64,000 bases of DNA from Nonomuraea glycinis. GTDB lineage: Bacteria > Actinomycetota > Actinomycetes > Streptosporangiales > Streptosporangiaceae. The translations under genes and the position numbers were made by a program. The notes beneath the pieces were generated by a model. That model saw nothing but the letters and a program-made list of their open reading frames with translations. It was not told where the DNA came from and did not search any database. Shown here piece by piece: positions 49,221 to 56,554 of this stretch. How positions within the stretch are numbered: position 1 is the stretch's first letter; each line of letters opens with the position of its first letter. The stretch covers positions 300,719-364,718 of the forward strand of contig NZ_BMNK01000004.1 of the NCBI RefSeq assembly GCF_014646515.1, given 5' to 3'.

Positions 49221-50531
49221 TCAGCTCGTCTTGGGGGTGGCTCGGGCGCCCAGGTGCACGTACGGGGAGCCGTCGGCGAGCTGGAAGAACACCGCGGACA
49301 TCCAGTCGGGGTCGCCCTTCCTGCGTCCGACGAAGGTCACCTCGTCGACGGGCACGAGGTCGAGCTCCTCCGGCCCCTGCAGGGCCGCGAGCTCACCGGT
49401 CGCCTCCATGCGCAGCCGCAGCCCGCCCTCCTCACCCGCCCGCTCGGTGATCGTCATGCGCGACCCGGCCCGCTCGTAGACGCCCGCGTACGGGGCGGTG
49501 TCGACCTGGACCGGGGTCTGCGGCGGCCCGAGCGTGGCCGGCACGGTCAGGCCGTCGAGTTCGGCGAACAGCTCGGTGGCGACCGCCTTGGTGAAGGCGC
49601 CGCTGTGGCCGCCGTTGGCCGTCACGCAGACGATCGTGCCCGTGTCGGGCACCGCCCACAGCATCGCGTGCTGGCCGATGGTGTTGCCGCCGTGCGAGAT
49701 GACGCGCCGGCCGTCCCACTCGTCGAGGATCCAGCCGAGGCCCCACTGCTTGCCGAGCGTGTACGGATTGGGGATGTCGATCTGCGGCTCCCACATGGCC
49801 CGCGGGTCGTTCAGCAGGCCGCCTTCGAGGTGGGCGCGGGCGAAGGCGACCACGTCGGCGGGGCGGGCGCAGATCACCCCGGCGGGCCCGGCCGAGCGCA
49901 TGAGCCCCCACACCGGGGCGGTCTTGCCGCCTTCGACGTGGCCCATGGCCGCGCGGAAGCGCAGCACGTCCTCGGGCAGGGTGGCGGTGTGGGTGAGGCC
50001 GAGCGGCTCGATGATCCGCTCGCGCAGCACCTCGTCCCAGGTCTTGCCGGTCAGCTTCTCCAGGATGCGCCCGGCGATGGTGAAGCCGGAGTTGCAGTAG
50101 GACTGGGTGACGCCCAGGGGGTGGTTCTGCGCCAGGTCGGCGCAGGCCGCGACGTACTTCTCCACGCAGTCGTCACCGCGGCCGGTCTCCAGGAACAGGT
50201 CGCCGTCGATGCCGCTGGTGTGCGACAGCAGGTGCCTGATGGTGACCGTCTTGGTGACCTCGGGGTCGGCGACCTTGAACTCGGGCAGCACCTCGGCCAC
50301 CGGCGTGTCCAGGGTCAGCTCGCCCCGCTCGATCGACTGCATCAGCAGGGTCGCGGTCCACACCTTGGTGACGGACCCGATCTGGAAGAGCGAGTCGGTG
50401 GTGCTCTCCACGCCGGTGTCGGTGTTGAGCACGCCGGCGGCGAACTCGTGGAGCTGACCGTCGTGCAGGTAGGCGAGGGCCGATCCCGGCACCTCGTACT
50501 TGGCGATCAGCTCGGCGAGCCGGTGACCCAT
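49221..50531 (-). CDS. Class C beta-lactamase-like serine hydrolase (D-aminopeptidase/esterase type)
   Basis: A 436-residue protein. The catalytic SxxK is SVTK (S53-K56), YxN is YCN (145-147), and the KTG equivalent is HGG in ISHGGNTIG. A C-terminal beta-rich domain (about 340-436, PYAGVYERAGSRMTI) is like those of D-aminopeptidase/ClbP-type relatives. No signal peptide precedes the domain, so it is probably cytosolic. The ATG overlaps the S9 peptidase gene by 25 bases. Members hydrolyse peptides with D-residues or esters; in this setting a D-peptide role is attractive but unproven. Confidence 0.88.
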   Translation of the reverse strand: MGHRLAELIAKYEVPGSALAYLHDGQLHEFAAGVLNTDTGVESTTDSLFQIGSVTKVWTATLLMQSIERGELTLDTPVAEVLPEFKVADPEVTKTVTIRHLLSHTSGIDGDLFLETGRGDDCVEKYVAACADLAQNHPLGVTQSYCNSGFTIAGRILEKLTGKTWDEVLRERIIEPLGLTHTATLPEDVLRFRAAMGHVEGGKTAPVWGLMRSAGPAGVICARPADVVAFARAHLEGGLLNDPRAMWEPQIDIPNPYTLGKQWGLGWILDEWDGRRVISHGGNTIGQHAMLWAVPDTGTIVCVTANGGHSGAFTKAVATELFAELDGLTVPATLGPPQTPVQVDTAPYAGVYERAGSRMTITERAGEEGGLRLRMEATGELAALQGPEELDLVPVDEVTFVGRRKGDPDWMSAVFFQLADGSPYVHLGARATPKTS

Positions 50532-52363
50532 TGCTCCAGCCACGCGATGATCCTCTCGTTGTAGTCCAGTCGGTGTGAAGGGCGTCCGTTGAGCAGGAAC
50601 AGGTGGGACGCCCCCGGATAGCGGACGAGCCGGACCGGCACGCCCTGCTCGCGCAGCGCGGCGAACCACTGCTCGGCCTGGCTCACCGGGCAGCGGTCGT
50701 CGTTCTCGCCGTGCAGGAGGAGGGTGGGGGTGCGCACGTCCGCCACGTGGGTGAACGGGGACTGCGCGACGACGTCGTCCCCGCATTCGAACTTCGTCAG
50801 CAGATAGCCCATGTCCGAGGTGCCGCTCATGCTGGTCAGATCGGTCACGGCCCCGCCCGGGACCGCGGCCTTGAACCTGCCGGTCCTGGTGCTGAGCCAG
50901 CAGGTCATGTAGCCGCCGTAGCTGTAGCCGGTGACGGCCAGCCGGTCGGGGTCGGCGACTCCCTCGGCGACCAGTTCGTCCAGGGGCGCGAGGAAGTCGT
51001 CGGTGTCGGCCAGACCCCAGGCGCCCACGGCCGCGGTGTAGAAGGCTTCGCCGTACCCGTCGCTGGCCCTGGGGTTGATGGTCAGGACGGTCCAGCCGCG
51101 GGCGGCGAGCACCTGGTGGTAGAGGTGGGCGCCGTCGAAGACGGGCGCCCACGCGTTGTGCGGGCCGCCGTGCACGTCGAGCACCAGCGGTGACGGGCCC
51201 TCAAGCGTCTCGTCGCGCAGCACGAACCCTTCGACCCGGGTGCCGTCCGGGGCGGTGAACATGCGGCGGCGCGGCACGTACAGCTCGACCCCGTCAAGGC
51301 CGTACGCGGCGATGGGCGCTTGTTCGCCGGTCAGGTGGACGTCGCCGGCGGTGTGCGCCGTGCTGGCGACATAGGCGATCCGTCCGGCGGCGGTGGTCAT
51401 GCCGGCGATCGAGACGTCCCCGCCGACGAGCTTGGCCGCCGCGCCCGGACGCGCGAGAGGCATGGAGTAGAGGTGCGTGCAGCCCGCGTCCCGCGCGGCG
51501 AACAGCAGGTCGTCGCCGCGCAGCTGCGGCGCCGCGCCCGGGTAGCCGGGGCCGCCGGTCATGACGTTGCGGTCGAGGCCGGTCTCCAGCTCCACCAGCC
51601 CGTCCGGTTCCAGGGTGAACAGCCTGGTGTGCCCGACCAGGCTGAGCTGGCCGGTGACCACCAGCCGCTCCCCCAGCCACCACGCGCCGGTGCAGACCAC
51701 GTCGGTTCCGGTGAGCCGCTTGGGTTCGCCGCCGGTGACCTCGACGGTGTAGACGGAGCTGGAGAAGTTCAGGTCGCCGTCGGGCTCCATCCCGGCGGTG
51801 AAGGCGAGCTGCCGGCCGTCGGGCGACCAGGTGGGCTGACCGGCGTGGAAGTCCCCCTCGGTGAGCCGCACCGCCTCCTGACCGGGCACGGCCTGGATCA
51901 CGTGCACATGCGTGGTGACGCCGCGCAGCAGGCCGGCGCCGTCCGCCTTGTAGTCCAGGCGGTCCGCCACCACGGGCGCGTGCGGCTCGACCTCGCCGTG
52001 CGCGCCGGCGTACGCGATGAGGGTGCCGTCGGGCGACCACACCGGCGCGCCCGCGCCGAGCGGCGCGGCGGTCAGGACGGCGGGCTCGCCGCCGTCCATG
52101 GGCAGCAGGTGGATCTGCGGGACGCCGTCCACGGGCTTCAGGTACGCCAGCGCCCGCCCGTCCGGCGACCAGCGCGGGCAGAACCCCTCCGCGAGCCGCC
52201 GCGGCTCCGCGCCAGGAGCGGCGAGCCAGATCTCGGTACGGTTCTCGTCCGGCTCCTTGCCGGAGGCGGTCAGCGTGTAGGCGACGGCGCTCCCGTCGGG
52301 CCGCAGCTGGGGGTCGGACGGCACGGTGATCCGGAAGAGGTCGTCCAGCGAGAGGCGGGGCAT
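50507..52363 (-). CDS. S9-family prolyl oligopeptidase / acylaminoacyl peptidase
   Basis: A 618-residue cytosolic serine peptidase. The N-terminal part is a beta-propeller with repeated WSPDGRxLAF-type blades (about 40-340). The C-terminal alpha/beta hydrolase has the nucleophile in TGYSYGGYMT (Ser near 480), the acid in HGENDDRCPVSQ (Asp near 558) and His in PGASHLFLL (near 586). Such enzymes release N-acylated residues or cut short peptides. It heads the chain of overlapping genes S9 - class C - class A - PucR, which is followed by the second peptide transporter. Confidence 0.92.
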   Translation of the reverse strand: MPRLSLDDLFRITVPSDPQLRPDGSAVAYTLTASGKEPDENRTEIWLAAPGAEPRRLAEGFCPRWSPDGRALAYLKPVDGVPQIHLLPMDGGEPAVLTAAPLGAGAPVWSPDGTLIAYAGAHGEVEPHAPVVADRLDYKADGAGLLRGVTTHVHVIQAVPGQEAVRLTEGDFHAGQPTWSPDGRQLAFTAGMEPDGDLNFSSSVYTVEVTGGEPKRLTGTDVVCTGAWWLGERLVVTGQLSLVGHTRLFTLEPDGLVELETGLDRNVMTGGPGYPGAAPQLRGDDLLFAARDAGCTHLYSMPLARPGAAAKLVGGDVSIAGMTTAAGRIAYVASTAHTAGDVHLTGEQAPIAAYGLDGVELYVPRRRMFTAPDGTRVEGFVLRDETLEGPSPLVLDVHGGPHNAWAPVFDGAHLYHQVLAARGWTVLTINPRASDGYGEAFYTAAVGAWGLADTDDFLAPLDELVAEGVADPDRLAVTGYSYGGYMTCWLSTRTGRFKAAVPGGAVTDLTSMSGTSDMGYLLTKFECGDDVVAQSPFTHVADVRTPTLLLHGENDDRCPVSQAEQWFAALREQGVPVRLVRYPGASHLFLLNGRPSHRLDYNERIIAWLEQWVTGSPS

Positions 52364-52685
52364 AGGCGGACGTTAGGCCAGTGCCACGCCGCCTGCTTCG
52401 GTCTGCAGGACGAACGGGCCCGCTCGAGTTGTCCGCACGGCCAAATGCCGTCCGCGCGGCCGGACGGAATAATCCGTTGCCGCCCGTTGCTGAGCCCGTC
52501 ACTATGGTCTTCATGATCCGGCACGCTCAGCTGACGACGCCCGCCATCGCGGGCGCGTTCGGGCATGCCTGCGACGGCCTGGAGCGCTGACCTCTTCCCG
52601 TAAGTCCTGAGAGTGACCCGGCGGGGGGAGGTAGCGGCCCCGACACGGGTCACCACGCGTCCAGGAGTCAAAAAGGGTAGGGATC
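52364..52685 (+). other. Long leader region upstream of the EF-Tu gene
   Basis: A 322-bp gap without a confident gene. It contains a possible 28-codon upstream reading frame (52504-52590, ATG to TGA) and, downstream of it, an inverted repeat GTGACCCG (52613-52620) / CGGGTCAC (52646-52653) whose loop includes GGGGGGAGG. The order short frame - hairpin - resistance-type gene is that of a translation-attenuation leader, but this is speculative. AGGG at about 52678 serves as ribosome site for the EF-Tu ATG. Confidence 0.4.
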
Positions 52686-53852
52686 ATGGCCAAGCAGGCC
52701 TATGTGCGCAACAAGCCGCACCTCAACATCGGCACGATGGGCCACGTCGACCACGGCAAGACCACGCTGACCGCGGCGATCACCAAGGTGCTCGCCGAGC
52801 GCGGGCAGGCGACGTACACGCCGTTCGAGAGGATCGACCGCACCCCGGAGGAGGCCTCCAGGGGCATCACGATCAACATCTCGCACGTCGAGTACGAGAC
52901 CGCCACCCGGCACTACGCGCACGTGGACATGCCGGGCCACGCCGACTACGTGAAGAACATGATCACGGGGGCGGCGCAGCTCGACGGGGCCATCCTCGTC
53001 GTGTCCGCGCGGGACGGCATCATGCCGCAGACCAAGGAGCACGTGCTGCTCGCCAGGCGGGTCGGCGTCGAGCACCTGGTCGTCGCCGTCAACAAGGCCG
53101 ACGGCGCGGACCCGGAGCTCACCGACCTGGTGGAGCTGGAGCTGCAGGACCTGCTCGACGAGCACGGCTACTCCGGCACCCCGATGGTCCGCGTCTCCGG
53201 GCTGCGCGCCCTGGAGGGCGACCCGGTGTGGACGGCGTCGATCGACACGCTGCTCCAGGCCGTGGACGACCACATCCCGGTGCCGGTGCGGTACGTCGAC
53301 GCGCCGTTCCTGATGCCGGTGGAGAACGTGCTCACGATCACCGGTCGTGGCACGGTCGTCACCGGGGCCATCGAGCGCGGCGCGGTCAAGGTCGGCGACA
53401 CGGTGGAGGCCGTTGGGTTCGACACCGGCGTCACCGCGGTCGTGACCGGCGTGGAGACGTTCGGCCGCACGATGGAGCGCGGCGAGGCCGGCGACAACGC
53501 CGCCGTCCTGCTGCGCGGCGTCCAGCGTCGGGAGGTGCGGCGCGGGATGGTGCTGGCGGCCCCGGGCAGCCAGCGCGGTCACCGGTCGTTCACCGCCCGG
53601 GTCTACCTGCTCACGGCGGACGAGGGCGGCCGGCGCAAGCCGATCGCCTCCGGCTACCGGCCGCAGTTCTACCTGCGCACGACGGACGTGCCGGGCGAGC
53701 TGCTGCTGACCGACCCCGCCAAGCCGGGCGACACCATCGAGGTGCCGATCCAGCTGGGCAAGGCCGTGGCCCTGGAGCCGGGACTCGGCTTCGCCATCCG
53801 CGAGGGCGGCCTGACGGTCGGCGCCGGCACGGTCCTCACCGTCACGGACTGA
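52686..53852 (+). CDS. tuf: Divergent elongation factor Tu (elfamycin-resistance-type variant)
   Basis: A 388-residue EF-Tu, complete through domains I-III: G1 GHVDHGKT, effector region [20 protein letters not shown]3 DMPGHADY (the usual Cys before PGH is Met), G4 NKAD. By hand alignment with E. coli numbering, Gln124 is Arg (LLARRVG), Tyr160 is His (LLDEHG), Gly275 is Ala (AGDNAAVLL), Arg262 is Gly, Arg373 is Gly and Arg381 is Leu. Positions 124 and 160 are kirromycin-resistance sites and G275A is a GE2270A-resistance change. The sequence is far from housekeeping actinobacterial EF-Tu and has no rpsL/rpsG/fusA neighbours, so it is a second, specialised copy, like Streptomyces tuf3. Confidence 0.93.
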   Translation: MAKQAYVRNKPHLNIGTMGHVDHGKTTLTAAITKVLAERGQATYTPFERIDRTPEEASRGITINISHVEYETATRHYAHVDMPGHADYVKNMITGAAQLDGAILVVSARDGIMPQTKEHVLLARRVGVEHLVVAVNKADGADPELTDLVELELQDLLDEHGYSGTPMVRVSGLRALEGDPVWTASIDTLLQAVDDHIPVPVRYVDAPFLMPVENVLTITGRGTVVTGAIERGAVKVGDTVEAVGFDTGVTAVVTGVETFGRTMERGEAGDNAAVLLRGVQRREVRRGMVLAAPGSQRGHRSFTARVYLLTADEGGRRKPIASGYRPQFYLRTTDVPGELLLTDPAKPGDTIEVPIQLGKAVALEPGLGFAIREGGLTVGAGTVLTVTD

Positions 53853-53882
53853 CGCCCGCAGCCCCTAGGGGCTCGGCCTGAC

Positions 53883-53916
53883 TCCTGCCTCAGCTCAGAT
53901 ACGAGCTGAGGCAGGA
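53883..53916. terminator. Strong intrinsic hairpin after the EF-Tu gene
   Basis: A 14-bp perfect stem (TCCTGCCTCAGCTC / GAGCTGAGGCAGGA) with a six-base loop, 30 bp after the EF-Tu stop. It can end transcription from either side, including the convergent GntR-type gene. Confidence 0.85.
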
Positions 53917-53983
53917 TCCGGCGTCTTCACAGCAGGATCGTTCCAGTCGGGCCTTCGAACGGGCAGGCACGCAACCGGGTGGG

Positions 53984-54412
53984 CTAAACGCCGTTCTCGG
54001 GCCGGTCTTCGGGCTTCGTAACGTACGTTCCTCGCTGCGGCACGGTGAACACCCAGCCCTGCTCCCGCAGCAACGCGACCGCCAGCCGCACCGTCCCCTT
54101 CGCGACGTCGTACTGCTGCATGAGCGTCGACTCTGACGGGATCGGGAAGTCTGGCCGCAGTTCACCGGCGCGGATCCGTTCTACGAGCTCGGCGGCGATC
54201 CGCTGCGGCTTGGTCTCCCTCGGCGCGCGTGGCACGTCTTCCGGTCCGACGAACGAGCCATGCCCCTGAACCGTGTAGACGAGTCCTTCGTCCCGGAGCC
54301 TCCGGATGGCCTTGGTCGCGGTGATCCGGCTGACCGCGAACTCCTCAACGACCAGAGAGGTCATGCTGAAATACCTTCGGAACATGGCGCTCCCCGAGAC
54401 CTCCGAACGCAC
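53984..54412 (-). CDS. Double-HTH GntR-family regulator, first HTH truncated
   Basis: A 142-residue reading frame with two GntR winged helices. The second is complete (KPQRIAAELVERIRAGELRP, PSESTLMQQYDVAKGTVRLA, FTVPQRGTYVT). The first begins only at its recognition helix (FAVSRITATKAIRRLRDEG, YTVQGHGSFVG) and is preceded by about 20 residues without family character, so its N-terminal helix has been cut away or replaced. The gene may be a truncated relict or start further downstream. Tandem GntR HTH proteins are known in actinomycetes, often near integrated elements. Confidence 0.7.
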   Translation of the reverse strand: MRSEVSGSAMFRRYFSMTSLVVEEFAVSRITATKAIRRLRDEGLVYTVQGHGSFVGPEDVPRAPRETKPQRIAAELVERIRAGELRPDFPIPSESTLMQQYDVAKGTVRLAVALLREQGWVFTVPQRGTYVTKPEDRPENGV

Positions 54413-54566
54413 CGTCGACGACGCCTGGCACGTACGGATCAGCCCGCGCCAGGCGGCCGATCACGCCCTTCTAGAGTCGGACAGAAGGCCGTGACATGGA
54501 CATCTGGCCCTGCCCACAACTCGCCCCGCACCCGCCCGGGCGCACCGGTCAAGACATGGCACCGAT

Positions 54567-54782
54567 CGGCTGGACGCGGAGAGGCCATATCGCGTCCGGG
54601 TCCTGGGCTACACCTGCTCCTGCCGCACCATCGTGTACGAGTTGCTCGCGTCCGGCGGTCGCTATGTCATCCGCCGTACGCATCAGACCTCGCCTCCACG
54701 AGAGGCGTACGCAGGCCCGTGGCCCCGAGACGTGGCGGAACGCATGTGGAACTTGATTCTTACGGGAGAAGCGAAATCATGA
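54567..54782 (+). pseudogene. Remnant of an unrecognised small gene (3' end)
   Basis: An open frame without start codon ends at 54782. The last 60 residues look like genuine protein: YRVRVLGYTCSCRTIVYELL, GGRYVIRRTHQ, PWPRDVAERMWNLILTGEA. No family recognised. The 5' part is missing, and the region 54413-54566 before it shows only short open frames. The IS1380-type remnant follows at once. Confidence 0.5.
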
Positions 54783-55547
54783 CATTACCGCTGACGACCA
54801 CCTCACCATACTCACGCAGGCCATCGCGCAACTCCCGGCCCGCTACCGCAAGAGAATCATCTTCCGCATCGACGGCGCCGAAGCCACCAAGCAGCTGCCG
54901 ACCTGGATCGGCGCTCAGGCCGCCGAGAACGGCCACGACTGGCGTTTCAGCGTCGGCTTCGACGTCACCGAGCCGGTCCACATCGCGATCACCAAAGTAC
55001 CCGCCGACACCTGGTCGGCCGCGATCACCCCGGACGGCGAAATCCGAGCCGGCGCGTTCGTCACCGACCTGACCGGCCCGCTCACCTTGGCCGACGGCTG
55101 GCCCACCGGCATGCGGGTGGCTGCCCGCGTCCAACCCCTGCACCCCCGCCACTCAAGAACGTCAGCCAAATCGAGAACAAACGTGGCCGGCACTTCCAAG
55201 CCGCAGCGCACAACCTGCCCGGCCACCACCAGCGCTACGACGTGTTCCACTGTCCCCACGCGACGTCGAATCGGTGATCAAAGACGAGAAAAATCTCGGA
55301 CTCGGCCGGTTTCCGTTCTACACCTTCGCCGCCAACCAGGCCCGGTGCCTGGCCGCGATGCTCGCCGCCGACCTGCTCGCCTGGCTGTGACTGCCCATCC
55401 TGGTCCACCACCCCGAACTACGCAGAGCCAGCCCCGCACGGCTCCGCCAACACCTCCTGAAAGTCCCCACCCGACTGGTACGGCGCGCACGTTGCCGAAT
55501 CATCCGCCACCCCACCGCCCTGACCGCCACCTACTCGCCCACACGAG
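54781..55547 (+). mobile_element. Decayed IS1380-family transposase
   Basis: The first 130 codons read like the DDE core of IS1380 transposases: ADDHLTILTQAIAQLPARYR, IIFRIDGAEATKQLPTWIGA, WRFSVGFDVTEPVHIAIT. The frame then shifts after about 55150. Later parts continue in another frame as DVESVIKDEKNLGLGRFPFY, FAANQARCLAAMLAADLLAW, a TGA, and RQHLLKVPTRLVRRARCRI, the usual C-terminus. The 5' third is missing. No terminal inverted repeats were identified. This is a dead insertion sequence. Confidence 0.82.
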
Positions 55548-55549
55548 AG

Positions 55550-55705
55550 GAAAGGCCCGTCCACTGCGGTCAGCCGCTCCACCGTTGCGTCCAGCTTCGC
55601 GATCGTCTCGCGCTGAGCCTCGATCGTGGCCATCTGCCGGACCGCCAGCGATGCCAGCTCGTCATACGACGGATGGCGCTCCGGGGTCTTCGGCACCCAA
55701 AGCAT
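55550..55705 (-). pseudogene. N-terminal fragment of an IS66-type transposase
   Basis: About 50 residues starting at 55705: PSYDELASLAVRQMATIEAQ followed by RETIAKLDATVERL, the coiled N-terminal segment of IS66-like transposases (DUF6444-type). The frame runs into unrelated sequence at the edge of the IS1380 remnant, so one element was probably interrupted by or recombined with the other. Confidence 0.65.
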
Positions 55706-55761
55706 CGCACCTCGCGGACAGCCCTCACGCCAGCAAGATCGAGAACTACTGAATGCCTACG

Positions 55762-56235
55762 TTACCTGGACAAGCGCCCTTCGAACTTCGCCATGAGTGA
55801 TTTCAGTTCTTCCAGGTGAAATCCGGTCCTGAGGAACAGCTCTCGCGGCCCGATAGACGAAATCACAAACTGCATGAGTTCGGGGAACTTCGCTGCAGCT
55901 ATCGGCAGCTCCGTGCGGAGGGTGATCGCATCATTCTCCATAACTTCGGCGCCTATTGATCCTGACCCACCTGCCCCCTCTTCACACAGCAGTCTTTCGA
56001 TCACGAAAACCCGGACCTTCGACGAATCCCCGACTCGGTGCCGGAGCACACGGAGACCATCGATAAGCTTTTCTAGATCAGCCGCCGGGCAACCTAGTGC
56101 CGCGAGTCGGGCTTCATCATAGTTCGCGAGCTGGTGAGCAACCTGGAACAGGATCTCAACGTCACCCACCTCCAGGTCGAGTACACCAGCGACATGGGGC
56201 TCGTCCGCTTGCTGACTGTTATCGGAGCACTTCAT
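55762..56235 (-). CDS. Candidate immunity protein paired with a toxin-tail remnant
   Basis: A 157-residue soluble protein from the ATG at 56235, which overlaps the upstream toxin-like frame by 17 bases, the arrangement usual for polymorphic toxin-immunity pairs. Sequence includes GDVEILFQVAHQLANYDEAR, AADLEKLIDGLRVL, and LPIAAAKFPELMQFVISSIG. No family recognised. The frame is intact, so it may still be expressed or serve as an orphan immunity gene. The toxin assignment of the upstream tail is by motif style only, so confidence is limited. Confidence 0.6.
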   Translation of the reverse strand: MKCSDNSQQADEPHVAGVLDLEVGDVEILFQVAHQLANYDEARLAALGCPAADLEKLIDGLRVLRHRVGDSSKVRVFVIERLLCEEGAGGSGSIGAEVMENDAITLRTELPIAAAKFPELMQFVISSIGPRELFLRTGFHLEELKSLMAKFEGRLSR

Positions 56236-56554
56236 CGAACCAGGTCTCTCCGCCCATGGGAGTGAACACCGTGCCGCCATTGCCGTCTTCGATTACGACC
56301 GCCCGCTTGCCAGGGTCCCAGTAGCCGACACGACCTCTCTCCAGGTACCTGACTCGAACGTTGGGGACGAGCAGTTTCTGGAGGTTGCCCAGCAGCCAGT
56401 CCAACTGGCTGTGGTCGGTGCGCAGGTCGGAGCGCACCTTGCGCAATTCGGGGAGCTCCTCGGCGATCGCCGGGAACGCACCCCTGCCCTCGCCGGTGAT
56501 GATGCGCTCAGGATTTCGACGGCCGGAGAGCGTCCATTCCGTTCTTCCGCACAC
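56219..56554 (-). pseudogene. Chimera of hemerythrin-gene fragment and polymorphic-toxin C-terminal tail
   Basis: The frame joins three things. The beginning overlaps the 3' end of the YcaO gene in another frame. The middle (about 56367-56505) is a roughly 90% identical copy of the central part of the hemerythrin gene at 61.2-61.7 kb (FPAIAEELPELRKVRSDL, DHSQLDWLLGNLQKLL). The end (RGRVGYWDPGKRAVVIED, GGTVFTPMGGETWFDEVL) resembles the last 50 residues of secreted RNase-type polymorphic toxins. The toxin's N-terminal delivery region is absent. It is most likely a fusion debris gene, though the whole frame is open. Confidence 0.7.

Noticed and set aside
54496..54756. 86-codon plus-strand frame starting MDIWPC
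   Set aside because: A different frame over the same DNA shows better protein character; this one is Pro/Arg/Ser-rich without motif.
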